Notes under the pieces: model-generated
Told to the model about the DNA's origin: nothing
The model's input: only the letters and a program-made list of their open reading frames with translations
Databases searched by the model: none
Shown here: piece by piece, positions 1 to 9,278 of the stretch
How positions within the stretch are numbered: the stretch's first letter is position 1
How the letters are laid out: each line of letters opens with the position of its first letter
Translations under genes and position numbers: made by a program
Origin: Candidatus Bipolaricaulota bacterium
Lineage (GTDB): Bacteria > Bipolaricaulota > Bipolaricaulia > M55B111
DNA length: 33,729 nucleotides
Assembly: GCA_018334915.1 (NCBI GenBank)
Contig: JAGXLB010000009.1
Coordinates: forward strand, 1 to 33,729
Direction of reading: 5' to 3'

Positions 1-496
1 TAGACCTCTTCGCTTCCTCTTTACCGTACCATCCCAGGGTTTCTACTGCTTTTTCTCCCTTCTCGAGTTCCTTGTATACTTCGAACATGTGAGAAATCTC
101 GTCCAGTATGTGATCCGGTACATCGTCAATATCCTTGTAACCCTGATACCTCGGATCCTTTAAAGGTACCGCCAGTATCTTATCGTCTCTTTTGCCGGCG
201 TCCACCATCTCTAAAATCCCGATTGGCCTAGCTTCCATTATGCAACCTGGAAAGGTCGGGTTTGTAACAAGAACAAGGATATCCGTTGGATCGCCATCTG
301 CATCGTAAGTCTGTGGTAAGAATCCGTAATCACCGGGATAGTGCACAGCTGTGTGGAGCACCCTATCCAGAACTATTTCCCCTTTTTCAACGTCGTATTC
401 GTACTTGTTCTCCGTTCTCCGAGGGTTCTCAATTATAGCATTTACGATCCGTGGAGAATCAGGTCCAGTTTCTAGATCTCGCCACTTATCTTCCAT
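1..496 (-). CDS. ppa: Inorganic pyrophosphatase, family I (3' end cut by window edge)
   Basis: Soluble cytoplasmic enzyme that hydrolyses pyrophosphate to two phosphates, pulling biosynthetic reactions forward. I translated the minus strand from ATG at 496: the protein begins MEDKWRDLETGPDSPRIVNA and stays open for 165 codons to the window edge. It shows the family I hallmark DADGDPTDILVLV (the metal-binding D-x-DP-x-D-x-LV signature) and the preceding HYPGDYGFLPQT segment. The usual length is about 170-185 residues, so only the last few are missing. A good ribosome site (AGGAGGTAG, 504-512) precedes the ATG. It lies 26 bases downstream of ddl on the same strand and is probably cotranscribed with it. 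Family assignment is secure; the stop codon is outside the window. Confidence 0.93.
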   Translation of the reverse strand, partial: MEDKWRDLETGPDSPRIVNAIIENPRRTENKYEYDVEKGEIVLDRVLHTAVHYPGDYGFLPQTYDADGDPTDILVLVTNPTFPGCIMEARPIGILEMVDAGKRDDKILAVPLKDPRYQGYKDIDDVPDHILDEISHMFEVYKELEKGEKAVETLGWYGKEEAKRS

Positions 497-522
497 ATTT
501 AAACTACCTCCTGAAACCCCAA

Positions 523-1470
523 TCAATCAAGGGCAGATACCGCCATCCTTTCTACAAGCTCTGTGAAACTTATTCCTGCTTCTTTTGCCGCCTGAGGGAG
601 GTCGCTGGTTCGGGTCATTCCGGGTAAAGTGTTTACCTCCAGACCGAAGATTTGATTTTCCTTTCCAATCATGAAATCGACCCGGCAATACCCTTCGCAG
701 TTGAATTCCGAATGAGCCCTGAGAGCCTGTTTTTGCACTAAGCTAGTCAAGTTTTCTGATACCCGGGCAGGACAAATGAATTCCGTTTCGCCGGGTGTAT
801 ACTTTGCCCTGTAGTTAAAAAAACGCTCGCTTTTAACTTTCATTTCAACCAGTGGCAGAGGGGTGAGATCCCCATTTTCTTCCAGGACTCCGACCGTTAC
901 CTCTCTTCCGTCTATATATTCCTCTATAAATAGACGGCCGAATTCGGATCTGATCTGGTCTATTTTCTCACTCAGGTTCTCTTCGCCGTCCGCTATCTCC
1001 ACTCCTCGACTGGATCCTTCTCCTACAGGTTTTACAATTACCGGGTACGTTAGTCCGTCTGAGACCATATCAACCAGCACCGAGGCGGAGCGGTCCGCTC
1101 CTTCCACGTAGTCAGGGGTATTGATCGAAGCCCGGTTAAAAGCTTCCTTTGAATATAATTTATTTATGGCGATCGAACTCCCCAGAGGCCCCGTCCCCGT
1201 GTAGGGAATATCCAGAATATCGAGTAAAGCCTGAATAGTACCGTCCTCACCAATCCCGCCGTGAAGTGAGTTAAAAACTATGTCGTTATCCACGACCAGG
1301 TCCAGAATTTCGTCCTCGTGACTGAATTCTCCCTTGATAGGGTTAAACTCTTTCCTCCTCTCTAGAAGGGCTTCGTAAACGTTGTTCCCGCTCTTTAAGG
1401 AAACCTCTCGTTCGGAGGAAATACCTCCCATGAGAACACAAACGTCAAGTTCCTCGTCAAGCCTTACCAT
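523..1470 (-). CDS. ddl: D-alanine--D-alanine ligase
   Basis: ATP-grasp ligase that makes the D-Ala-D-Ala dipeptide for peptidoglycan in the cytoplasm. Length 315 residues, normal for the family. Visible motifs in order: MGGISSEREVSLKSG (14-28), LHGGIGEDG (69-77), IPYTGTGPLGSS (88-99), the ATP-binding KPVGEGSSRGV (147-157), and the C-terminal YCRVDF...FGLEVNTLPGMT (261-286). That last stretch holds the magnesium-binding residues Asp265, Glu278 and Asn280. The ATG at 1470 is preceded by a modest ribosome site (GAAAGGTGA). It is the first gene of a short minus-strand unit with ppa. A 755-base non-coding stretch separates it from folD, so it is not part of the C1 operon. Confidence is high. Confidence 0.95.
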   Translation of the reverse strand: MVRLDEELDVCVLMGGISSEREVSLKSGNNVYEALLERRKEFNPIKGEFSHEDEILDLVVDNDIVFNSLHGGIGEDGTIQALLDILDIPYTGTGPLGSSIAINKLYSKEAFNRASINTPDYVEGADRSASVLVDMVSDGLTYPVIVKPVGEGSSRGVEIADGEENLSEKIDQIRSEFGRLFIEEYIDGREVTVGVLEENGDLTPLPLVEMKVKSERFFNYRAKYTPGETEFICPARVSENLTSLVQKQALRAHSEFNCEGYCRVDFMIGKENQIFGLEVNTLPGMTRTSDLPQAAKEAGISFTELVERMAVSALD

Positions 1471-2225
1471 AAAAGTTTCACCTTTCAGAAATTTATTTTA
1501 ACATAAGTTAAGCGATTCTCTAGTTTAAGATCATCTTCTAAACCAGAATACAAAATAAAGTTACTTCCGTTGGATAGATTTAATTATCTCACCTGTTGGG
1601 TGATATGGTAAAAAAGTTAATCTAAATTACTCTCCCCTAACTTTAACCCAGCTCTCAGATGAGTTATCCACCCTGGGACAAGATCTTCCAATGTCATTGC
1701 AGAATTATATCCCATCCTCTTTCAATTAACACTTTTGAACTCCAGGCAACTTTTCTAATCTGAGTGCTGGACCTATTTTCGGTTTTAAAACACACTCTAC
1801 ACAGTACCTTATTCTTTTCAGCCAACACGACACAACAGCTCAATTTAAGTTCAGCTTAATACTACCTGATTTAAGCGATTTTGACAGGTTAGCTGAAAGT
1901 TTAATATTGCTTATCATTCCTACTTTACAAGAAGTAGCTGGTTAAAAGTTTCGAGAGAGCAAGTTGGCCTGAACCTTTTAGGGGTCACCAACTGGGTGAA
2001 GCAATAGTATTAAAGCAAAACTTAATTTATGAAGGTTGACTTCATTTTTCTTTACAGGGAGCGCTTTGCTCATGTATGGCAACTAATTTAACCTTTAAAA
2101 ATTAGCAGTAGAGGTAACCCGGCATTTAGGTTAGGGGCGGAGAGCAGTTATTCAAACCGGACACCTAAATCCGCGTCGGTGAAAGAACTGAGTGCTGATT
2201 AACGAAAAGAATGAGCTTATCAGAA
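1471..2225. other. 755-base intergenic region
   Basis: No open reading frame with gene character is seen on either strand. It must hold the ddl promoter and the 3' end of the C1 operon. I could not identify a convincing -35/-10 pair or a T-tailed terminator. It contains one copy of the intergenic repeat family (2078-2193). It also contains two small hairpins with the same stem, TCACC/GGTGA, and different 5-base loops at 1589-1603 and 1985-1999. Confidence 0.6.
2078..2193 (+). repeat. Intergenic repeat family, copy A
   Basis: Starts with GGCAACTAATTTAACCTTTA, matching copy B (21072-21093) at 21 of 22 positions. The next 42 bases (2104-2145) align without gaps to copy B at about two thirds identity. 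It ends with GGTGAAAGAACTGAGT (2178-2193), identical over 16 bases to copy B at 21193-21208. It lies wholly between genes. Nature unknown; a MITE-like or REP-like element is my inference. Confidence 0.6.
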
Positions 2226-3107
2226 TTAACCGTGGAGTAACCTCGCTGCTTTAACAGTATTTGACATTATCAGGGTAGTGGTCATCGGTCCCACTCCACC
2301 CGGAACAGGAGTTATCCGAGACGCTTTCTTTTTTACGTTTTCGTAATCCACATCACCGGTAATGCCGCTTTCCGTTTCATTTATACCCACATCTACCACA
2401 ACTGACCCTTCAGAAACCATATCCGCAGTAATGAAGTTCTTTTTACCTACCGAAGAGCAAACTATATCCGCCCGTCGGGTCTTCTCCGTCAGGTCGCTCG
2501 CCTGATATTCACAGACCGAAACTGTCGCGTAGCCCTCACGGAGAGCGAGCAGAGAAAGGGGCAGACCAACAGCTCCCCCGCCAACCACTAAAAATTCCTT
2601 ACCGGCAAGATCGATATTCGAATAATCCAGGATTTCCATAACCGCGTAAGGAGTCGCCGGTAGCAGGACTTCCGGATCGTTTTTCAGGTCCTCGTAACTC
2701 GCCCTGACAGCTCCTCCGGAAAGCAACTTTCCGCTATTTACCGGGTTAATACAGTCCACGTCTTTCTTCGGGTTTATCTCGTCCCTCAATTCCCCGATGT
2801 CCAAATCCCCAGGAAGAGGCAACTCAACGAATAGTCCGTGGACGGATGGGTCGCGGTTTAGGTCGCCAATCTTGGCTATTAGTTCTTTTTTCGAAATGCT
2901 TTCGTCCAGCTTGACACCCTTGTACTCGATGCCCAGCTTCTCAGCTAGTTTCTTTTTCGTTCTGTAGTAGACTTTGGCCCCTGGGTCGTCACCTACGAGT
3001 ACCGGGGCTATAGCAGGCTTCACACCCTCTTTTTTCAGTTCTTCTACTTCACCTTTCAAATCTTCTCTATAAGTTTCCGCTATCTGATTACCATCTATCT
3101 TTGACAT
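2226..3107 (-). CDS. folD: Bifunctional methylene-THF dehydrogenase / methenyl-THF cyclohydrolase
   Basis: Interconverts 5,10-methylene-THF and 10-formyl-THF, the middle of the THF-linked C1 branch. From the start chosen here it has 293 residues. Catalytic Tyr47 and Lys51 (VYYRTKKK) are present, as is the KDVD Asp (118). The Rossmann region (VVGGGAVGLPLS, 174-185) and the signature PVPGGVGPMT (267-276) are also present. Two positions are odd: the normally Gln-containing VQLPLP reads VELPLP (Glu95), and KDVDG reads KDVDC. The ATG at 3107 has AGGAGG four bases upstream. An in-frame ATG at 3122 overlaps the folE stop and would add five residues. It is the last gene of the C1 operon, directly behind folE and fhs. 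The family is certain; full bifunctionality is less so. Confidence 0.93.
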   Translation of the reverse strand: MSKIDGNQIAETYREDLKGEVEELKKEGVKPAIAPVLVGDDPGAKVYYRTKKKLAEKLGIEYKGVKLDESISKKELIAKIGDLNRDPSVHGLFVELPLPGDLDIGELRDEINPKKDVDCINPVNSGKLLSGGAVRASYEDLKNDPEVLLPATPYAVMEILDYSNIDLAGKEFLVVGGGAVGLPLSLLALREGYATVSVCEYQASDLTEKTRRADIVCSSVGKKNFITADMVSEGSVVVDVGINETESGITGDVDYENVKKKASRITPVPGGVGPMTTTLIMSNTVKAARLLHG

Positions 3108-3121
3108 TATTCCTCCTGGCA

Positions 3122-3691
3122 TTAGACACTGTTTTTCTCACTGATTAGCGTCAGAGCTTCGTCCCTGGCCGCCTTATCCGTTTTGAATTTGCCCCTTATT
3201 GCAGAGGTAACCATTTTTGAGCCCGGTTTTTTGATTCCCCTAATTGTCATACATAGGTGCTCCGCTCGGATCTTAACCAGGACTCCATAGGGTTCAATTT
3301 TTTCCATCAAGACGTCGGCCACCTGAGACGTCAATCTCTCCTGAATCTGCGGTCTGCTTGACGCAACCTCAAGTGCCCGGGCCAGCTTGCTCGCCCCAAC
3401 TATTCTACCGTCCTTGGGCATGTAAACGATACTTGCTTCACCCATAATCGGAAGGAGATGGTGCTCGCACAGGGACTGGAACGGTATGTCGTCAAGGACC
3501 ACCATCTCATTATAATCTTCCTGAAAAAACGTCGAAACTTCTTTACCGGGGTCGGTATCTATACCGGAACAGATCTCCTTCATCATCCGGGCTACTCTCT
3601 CTGGAGTCTCCTTTAACCCGGGCCTATGGAGATCTTCTCCTATACCTTCCAGTATTAGTCTTGTGCCCTCTGATATTTTTTCTTCGTCCAT
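3122..3691 (-). CDS. folE: GTP cyclohydrolase I
   Basis: Converts GTP to 7,8-dihydroneopterin triphosphate, the first step of folate (and queuosine-type) biosynthesis; cytoplasmic. 189 residues, normal. Motifs: GLKETPERVARM (25-36), the zinc-site SLCEHHLLPI with Cys75 and His78, IVGASKLAR (97-105), QERLTSQVAD (117-126), and EHLCMTIRGIKKPGS (144-158) with the third zinc ligand Cys147. Ribosome site CTGGAGAA precedes the ATG at 3691. It is embedded between fhs and folD with minimal spacing. This suggests the operon raises folate synthesis together with the enzymes that use THF as C1 carrier. Confidence is high. Confidence 0.95.
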   Translation of the reverse strand: MDEEKISEGTRLILEGIGEDLHRPGLKETPERVARMMKEICSGIDTDPGKEVSTFFQEDYNEMVVLDDIPFQSLCEHHLLPIMGEASIVYMPKDGRIVGASKLARALEVASSRPQIQERLTSQVADVLMEKIEPYGVLVKIRAEHLCMTIRGIKKPGSKMVTSAIRGKFKTDKAARDEALTLISEKNSV

Positions 3692-3718
3692 TTATTCTCC
3701 AGAATTGTTACTTTGAGT

Positions 3719-5452
3719 TTAAAACAAGCCTTCTATGTTTCCGTCTTCATCAATATCCACGTCTTCGTATGCAGGTTCGGACGGCAGGCCTGGCATAGTA
3801 CTCATTTCACCACAAAGCGGATAGACGAAACCGGCACCTACGCTCGCCCTTACTTCCCGGACCGGCAGAGTGAAGCCAGTCGGTACACCCTTCTTTTTCG
3901 GGTCGTGAGAGAGGGATAGGTGAGTCTTTGCCATGCAGATTGGGAGATTGCCAAAGCCTGATTCCTCGTAATCCTTTATCTGCTTTTCTGCTTTGTTCGT
4001 ATATTCAACTCCGTCTGCCCCGTAAATCTCCGTCGCGATGGTTTCTATTTTCTCTTTAATTGATTTATCCAGGTCGTAGAGGAACTCAAAGTCAGACTCT
4101 TCTTCAGTTGCCTCAACGGTAGCTTCTGCAAGATTGATCGCTCCCGCTCCCCCATCGGTAAAGTGGTTGGATTCGACAGCGTCAAATGCACCTGCCTTCA
4201 GAGCTTTTTCCTTGACCAGTTTTACTTCCTTGTCCGTGTCGTTTTGAAACCTGTTTACGGCAACTACTACCGGCACGCCGAACTTCTGGGCGATCTCTAT
4301 ATTTTTAGCGAGGTTTTCCGTGCCCTTCTCGAGCAGTTCCAGGTTTTCTTCCTTGTATACCGGGTCAAGTTCCTTTCCTGCCACGACTTCCGGACCTCCA
4401 CCGTGAGTCTTAAGTGCTCTTACAGTTGCCACAAGTACGACTGCATCGGGTACGTTACCGCTGTATCGACATTTGATATTAAAGAATTTTTCCATGCCGA
4501 TATCAGCGCCAAAGCCGGATTCCGTGACTACGTAATCGGCAAGCTTCAGGCCAACCATGTCAGCCAGGTTTGAGCTATTTCCGTGGGCTATATTTGCAAA
4601 CGGACCGGCATGGACGAAAGCGGGTTGACCTTCGAGGGTCTGAAGCAGGTTGGGTTTTATGGTGTCTTTCATAAGCACGGTTGCCGCACCGGCTGCTCCC
4701 AGATCCTCTGCCGTAACCGGTTCTCCATCCCAGGAATACCCGAGAACGATTTTCCCGATTCTTTCCCTGAGGTCCTGCAAACCGTCCGTCAGGCCGAGGA
4801 TTGCCATCAGCTCAGAAGCTACAGTTATATCAAAAGCACTTTCTCTTGGATAACCGTCCCACTTCCCGCCAAGGCCGACGTTTATATTTCGCAGTGCCCG
4901 GTCGTTGATATCAACAACTCTGTTCCACGTTATGGAGTATGGGTTGATATTTAACTTCTCTTTGCCCTTTTCCTTCCATGCTTCATCCGAGTAATTTCTT
5001 TCGTGCATTATCCTGGCATCGAGTGCCGCCGCTATAAGATTGTGAGCCGCCCCTATGGCGTGAATATCTCCGGTGAGGTGAAGATTAAAGTCCTCCATAG
5101 GAATTACTTGGGAGTAACCTCCTCCGGCAGCTCCACCCTTGATTCCAAAAGTCGGTCCCTGAGAGGGCTGGCGAATGGCAGTCATTACATTCTTTCCTAT
5201 CTTTCCTAAGGCCTGGGTTAAGCCGATGTTTGTCGTTGTCTTACCTTCACCAAGCGGCGTTGGCTGGATCGCCGTCACGTCGATATACTTGCCGTCCGGT
5301 TCATTTTTCCTATCCTCGTAAGCATCCAGTTTTACTTTTGCCTTGTAATCGCCATATAGTTCAAGTTCGTCTCTACTTAACCCGACTTTTTCCGCAATTT
5401 CTTTTATTGGCTTTAGGTCAGCCGCTTGAGCAATTTCAATATCGCTTTTCAT
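3719..5452 (-). CDS. fhs: Formate--tetrahydrofolate ligase (formyl-THF synthetase)
   Basis: Catalyses formate + THF + ATP to 10-formyl-THF. In organisms that oxidise methyl groups it runs backwards and yields ATP. 577 residues, slightly above the usual 555-560. The P-loop TPLGEGKTT is at 65-73. [22 protein letters not shown] is followed by the conserved [18 protein letters not shown]-type repeats and a C-terminal MPGLPSEPA are also visible. The ribosome site AGGAGGT lies about ten bases before ATG 5452, a rather long spacer. It sits between the mtgA-like methyltransferase and folE in the C1 operon. With the formate dehydrogenase at 22085-26974 it completes a formyl-THF to CO2 route. Very secure. 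Confidence 0.97.
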   Translation of the reverse strand: MKSDIEIAQAADLKPIKEIAEKVGLSRDELELYGDYKAKVKLDAYEDRKNEPDGKYIDVTAIQPTPLGEGKTTTNIGLTQALGKIGKNVMTAIRQPSQGPTFGIKGGAAGGGYSQVIPMEDFNLHLTGDIHAIGAAHNLIAAALDARIMHERNYSDEAWKEKGKEKLNINPYSITWNRVVDINDRALRNINVGLGGKWDGYPRESAFDITVASELMAILGLTDGLQDLRERIGKIVLGYSWDGEPVTAEDLGAAGAATVLMKDTIKPNLLQTLEGQPAFVHAGPFANIAHGNSSNLADMVGLKLADYVVTESGFGADIGMEKFFNIKCRYSGNVPDAVVLVATVRALKTHGGGPEVVAGKELDPVYKEENLELLEKGTENLAKNIEIAQKFGVPVVVAVNRFQNDTDKEVKLVKEKALKAGAFDAVESNHFTDGGAGAINLAEATVEATEEESDFEFLYDLDKSIKEKIETIATEIYGADGVEYTNKAEKQIKDYEESGFGNLPICMAKTHLSLSHDPKKKGVPTGFTLPVREVRASVGAGFVYPLCGEMSTMPGLPSEPAYEDVDIDEDGNIEGLF

Positions 5453-5554
5453 AAAATAATGTACCTCCTGTTTGTATTAAAAGTCGATCGAGTGCCTAAA
5501 CTTTTACTCAACCTTTCTAAGATTACCACCACGAGTTACCGACCTGAAATTTAA

Positions 5555-6340
5555 CTAATTGCTTCTTTTGTATTGAAGGTAGTTCAGGCAATTCTTGTCT
5601 ACACCCAGAAGGGCCTCTGCAGCTTTCAAAGTATTCATCATGGACCTGTCAGTCGGATCAATAAGCGCCGCGTCGAGTCCCGCTTCCAGCAACATTGCAA
5701 AAGCAGTTCTGTTGATCAGTGCCCGGTCAGGAAGACCAAAGGACATATTGCTAAGGCCTATATTAGTCTTGACACCGAACTTCTCCTTGATTCCCCTAAC
5801 CGAGTCAATTACGTACTGTCCCTGCTCCTGGTTGCTTCCTATCGTCATGGCGATAACGTCTATGTAAAGTCGGTCTTCGTCTATCCCGAGTTTTTCGCAT
5901 TTTTCAAGTAAAGTTTCAGTTTCAGTTAACCTATCCTCTACCGTCTCTGGCATTCCACCCTCTCCCATCGCTAAACCGATTATCTCGGCGTCGGAATCGG
6001 CCGCTACTTCTCGAGCCTTTGCCTTGTCCTCTTCGTTACTTATCGAATTTATTACCGGTTTGTTTTCTACCTTATTCAGAGCAAACTCAAGCACTTCAGG
6101 GTCCGGTGTATCGATACATATTCTGACGTCATCGATTTCGTCCTCGACTAAATCGATAAGCCAATCCATGTCTTTTTTTTCGTCTTCCATTGATTCCCCG
6201 GCATTAAGGTCAATTACGTCTGCCCCGGCCTCCGATTGATCTCGAGCCAGCTTTCGAATTAAATCTTCGTCCTTTTCTTTCAAAGCTTGTTTAACTTCGT
6301 CCCTGGTGGAGTTAATTAATTCACCAATTGTCAAAAACAT
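5555..6340 (-). CDS. mtgA: Methyl-THF:corrinoid methyltransferase (AcsE/MtgA-like, pterin-binding TIM barrel)
   Basis: Transfers methyl groups between a corrinoid protein and tetrahydrofolate. 261 residues, the AcsE/MeTr length. The pterin-binding pattern is visible: DVIDLNAG (41-48), CIDT with Asp77, VINS with Asn98, YIDV with Asp161, and GLSN with Asn198. By alignment to remembered Moorella AcsE these match its Asp75, Asn96, Asp160 and Asn199. The same operon holds a corrinoid protein (9279-9914), and the window holds two MttB-like enzymes. The best reading is therefore MtgA of a glycine betaine methyltransferase system, moving methyl from corrinoid to THF. AcsE of the acetyl-CoA pathway is the alternative; no CODH/ACS genes are nearby. 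Ribosome site GGAGGT precedes ATG 6340. Symbol by analogy. Confidence 0.85.
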   Translation of the reverse strand: MFLTIGELINSTRDEVKQALKEKDEDLIRKLARDQSEAGADVIDLNAGESMEDEKKDMDWLIDLVEDEIDDVRICIDTPDPEVLEFALNKVENKPVINSISNEEDKAKAREVAADSDAEIIGLAMGEGGMPETVEDRLTETETLLEKCEKLGIDEDRLYIDVIAMTIGSNQEQGQYVIDSVRGIKEKFGVKTNIGLSNMSFGLPDRALINRTAFAMLLEAGLDAALIDPTDRSMMNTLKAAEALLGVDKNCLNYLQYKRSN

Positions 6341-6463
6341 AGATCTGTACCTCCATAATTCAGGTTTTTCTTTTCAGAAATTTCCAGTTTCTCTTTATCT
6401 ACCTTCGGACCTCGTAAACAGTGAACCACAGAATTGCTATTCCAGGAAGTAAGGAATGTTCGC

Positions 6464-7918
6464 TTACTTCTTGCCTTCCTTTCTCCACCTCAATACGGGC
6501 TCGCGGGCAGCTTTGGTTTCATCCAACCTGCCCACCGGGGTGGTCTTCGGAGACTCGTGCAGCAAATCTGGGTTCTCCGAAGCCTCCTCCGCTATGCTAT
6601 TCATTGCTTCCGCAAATTCATCCAGTGCTTCTCTGGTTTCCGTTTCAGTCGGCTCAACCATTAACGCCTCTTTAACAATCAAAGGAAAGTAAACTGTTGG
6701 AGGGTGGTAACCGTAGTCCAGGAGTCTCTTGGCTATATCCACAGTTTTAACACCTTCTCCGACTCCGCTCCCACTGAGCACGAATTCGTGTTTGCAGAGA
6801 CCTTGGTAAGCAACCTCATACGTGTCCTTCAGCTTCTCCTTGAGGTAGTTAGCGTTAAGCACGGCATTCCCGCTAACCTCTCTCAAACCTTCATCCCCTA
6901 AGGCTTTAATATAACTGTAAGCTTTAACCATAACTCCATAAGGACCGGAAAAACTGTTGACTTTACCTATAGACCGCGATTTGTCGTAATCAAACTCATA
7001 CCCATCTTCGCTCTTCTCAACAGTCGGAACTGGCAGATAAGAAACCAGTTTCTGCTTAACCGCGACCGGACCCGCTCCCGGACCCCCGCCTCCGTGCGGC
7101 GTACTAAACGTCTTGTGTAAATTGAAGTGCGTAATATCCATACCAATATCTCCGGGCCGGACTCTACCCAGGAAAGCGTTGAGGTTAGCCCCGTCGAAGT
7201 AACACAAGCCCCCAGCGTCGTGAACGATCTTCGCTATTTCAACAATATCCGTTTCAAAAATGCCCAGCGTATTGGGTACGGTGAGCATAATTCCAGCCGT
7301 ACTTTCGCCAACTGCACTTTTGAGCTGTTCCAGATCTACGGTTCCTTCTTCGTTCGATTTTACTTCCACCGCGTTGAAACCTGCTACTGCCGCCGAGGCG
7401 GGATTTGTACCATGGGAAGAGTCGGGAAGCAATATTTCCCTTCGCCGGTCCAGTTCTCCGTTATCGTCGTGATACTTCCGAATCATGAGCATACCCGTCA
7501 GTTCTCCATGAGCGCCAGCTGCCGGTTGAAGTGTAATGCCTGCCATTCCGGATATACTCTTCAGCATTTCTCCAAGTTCGTACATCAACTCCAGGTTACC
7601 CTGAACCAGGTCCTCCGATGCCAGTGGGTGGTGGTTTTGAAACCGGGAATCTTTTGCCATATCCTCCATTGACTTCGGGTTGTGCTTCATGGTGCAAGAG
7701 CCAAGCGGGTACAATCCGTCATCCACTCCGTAGTTCTTCTTCGAGAGCTCGGTATAGTGGCGAATGAGTTCGGGCTTACTGACCTCGGGAAGCTCCAGCT
7801 CGTCCGACCTCAATAACCCGTCGTCGAGGCCCTCCTCCGGAGTCAGTTCCGATAAAGACTCCTCCTTAAAGGTAGTACCCTTCTTTCCTTCCTCACTTTT
7901 ATCAAAGATAGTAGTCAT
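6464..7918 (-). CDS. gcvPB: Glycine dehydrogenase (decarboxylating) subunit 2
   Basis: PLP-carrying subunit of the split glycine decarboxylase (P-protein). It decarboxylates glycine and passes the aminomethyl group to lipoyl GcvH. 484 residues. The PLP lysine is Lys269 in THFNLHKTFSTPHGGGGPG (263-281), and the DSSHGTNPASA motif is at 166-176. GLYPLGSCTMKHNP (68-81) is typical of the subunit. Ribosome site GAGGTGGA overlaps the end of gcvPA, only two bases upstream, so the two subunits are translationally coupled. It is followed after 123 bases by the mtgA-like gene. No GcvH or GcvT gene is found in this window, so the lipoyl carrier and aminomethyltransferase must lie elsewhere or be replaced. 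Assignment is secure. Confidence 0.96.
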   Translation of the reverse strand: MTTIFDKSEEGKKGTTFKEESLSELTPEEGLDDGLLRSDELELPEVSKPELIRHYTELSKKNYGVDDGLYPLGSCTMKHNPKSMEDMAKDSRFQNHHPLASEDLVQGNLELMYELGEMLKSISGMAGITLQPAAGAHGELTGMLMIRKYHDDNGELDRRREILLPDSSHGTNPASAAVAGFNAVEVKSNEEGTVDLEQLKSAVGESTAGIMLTVPNTLGIFETDIVEIAKIVHDAGGLCYFDGANLNAFLGRVRPGDIGMDITHFNLHKTFSTPHGGGGPGAGPVAVKQKLVSYLPVPTVEKSEDGYEFDYDKSRSIGKVNSFSGPYGVMVKAYSYIKALGDEGLREVSGNAVLNANYLKEKLKDTYEVAYQGLCKHEFVLSGSGVGEGVKTVDIAKRLLDYGYHPPTVYFPLIVKEALMVEPTETETREALDEFAEAMNSIAEEASENPDLLHESPKTTPVGRLDETKAAREPVLRWRKEGKK

Positions 7919-7920
7919 GT

Positions 7921-9264
7921 CTATTCCACCTCGTTCCTCATCAACCTGACGAAATGGTCCATTTCATCCTTCTTTATTTTTTCCGTAACCGCAACCAGCA
8001 GGCGGTCTTCCCACCCCGATTCTTCCAATTTATCGGGGTGCAGAAGATCTATTCCATTCTCCTTCATCTTCTCCCAGATCTCACATGGGTCACCTGGTAC
8101 CTCGATTGCAAACTCGTTGAAGAACGGTTGATTCCAGGAAAGCTCAATACCCTCTAAATCTGTGAGTTTGTCGGCAAGATAGTGAGACTTGTCCCAGTTT
8201 ATCTTAGCAAGGGATTTTAGCCCAGATGGACCGAGAGTAGCGAGATATACGGTGGCTGCCAGGGCATTTAGGGCCTGGTTCGTACAGATATTGGACGTAG
8301 CTCTTTCTCTCTTTATGTGCTGTTCCCGCGTCTGTAGGGCCATTACGTAACCCTCGTTACCATCTCGATCAACCGTCTTACCGGAAACCCTCCCTGGCAG
8401 GTAGCGTAAGTAATCCTTCCTGGTAGCAAAAAGACCCAATAAAGGACCACCGAAGTTAATTGGATTACCCAGCGGCTGACCTTCTCCTACTACTATGTCG
8501 GCTCCAAAACTCCCCGGGGGCTCCAGTAGCCCGAGAGATATGGGGTTGGAGCTAACGATGAGGAAGGAATCATCCAGCACTTCCTTCAGCCCCTCAAGAT
8601 CTTCGACAATTCCCAGATAATTGGGGGACTGAAGGACCAATCCAGCAATAGAATCTTCGCTGGATAAAATATTATCTAATTGGATTCTGTCGACTCGCCC
8701 ATCCCTGGTACCGAGCTCGATTACCTGCTTTTCTTCCAGTGGCAGGTAAGTTTTGATTACTTCTTTGTAGCGCGGATTCAAGGTCTCGCTTACTATAACT
8801 TTGTCCTTACCAAGATATTCCTGAGCCATCAATACAGCCTCAGCTGCTGCTGATCCCCCGTCGTAAATAGAGGAATTTGCAATATCCATACCAGTCAATT
8901 CTGCAATTTCTGTCTGAAACTCGAACATCCAGGTGAGAGTTCCCTGGCTAATTTCAGCCTGGTAGGGAGTATAGGCGGAATAGAATTCGGATCTCCCGGT
9001 AACGTGGGATACTACAGAAGGAATGAAATGATCGTAAAGCCCGGCGCCAATTAGGTTTACTCGGTCGCCAGGCTTTTCATTACGATCAGCTATCTCTTTG
9101 ACGGATTCCTTTAATTCGAGTTCTGTCTCTGCTTCCTCGCCTACTAAGCCGCGCTCTACCTTCAGGTTATCCGGAATATCGGAAAACAATTCCTCCAGAG
9201 AATTGACACCGATATCCTCAAGCATCTCCCTCCTGCCACTATCCGTATTTGGGATAAAATCCAT
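7921..9264 (-). CDS. gcvPA: Glycine dehydrogenase (decarboxylating) subunit 1
   Basis: Non-PLP half of the split P-protein; it forms an alpha2beta2 complex with GcvPB. 447 residues, the family length. Recognisable stretches are FIPNTDSGRREMLEDIG at the N-terminus, YTPYQAEISQGTLTWMFEFQT, NSSIYDGGSAAAEA, and EQHIKRERATSNICTNQAL. The ribosome site before ATG 9264 is weak (AGGATC). The gene lies only 14 bases behind the corrinoid protein gene, so coupling to it is likely. The order corrinoid protein, gcvPA, gcvPB, methyltransferase is unusual and ties glycine cleavage to corrinoid methyl transfer. Assignment is secure; the metabolic inference comes from context. Confidence 0.95.
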   Translation of the reverse strand: MDFIPNTDSGRREMLEDIGVNSLEELFSDIPDNLKVERGLVGEEAETELELKESVKEIADRNEKPGDRVNLIGAGLYDHFIPSVVSHVTGRSEFYSAYTPYQAEISQGTLTWMFEFQTEIAELTGMDIANSSIYDGGSAAAEAVLMAQEYLGKDKVIVSETLNPRYKEVIKTYLPLEEKQVIELGTRDGRVDRIQLDNILSSEDSIAGLVLQSPNYLGIVEDLEGLKEVLDDSFLIVSSNPISLGLLEPPGSFGADIVVGEGQPLGNPINFGGPLLGLFATRKDYLRYLPGRVSGKTVDRDGNEGYVMALQTREQHIKRERATSNICTNQALNALAATVYLATLGPSGLKSLAKINWDKSHYLADKLTDLEGIELSWNQPFFNEFAIEVPGDPCEIWEKMKENGIDLLHPDKLEESGWEDRLLVAVTEKIKKDEMDHFVRLMRNEVE

Positions 9265-9278
9265 GAGGGATCCTGACG

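Noticed and set aside
1589-1999. Two hairpins TCACC-N5-GGTGA in the ddl-folD gap as a regulatory pair
   Set aside because: Five-base-pair stems with different loops 396 bases apart are easily found by chance. I saw no supporting context.
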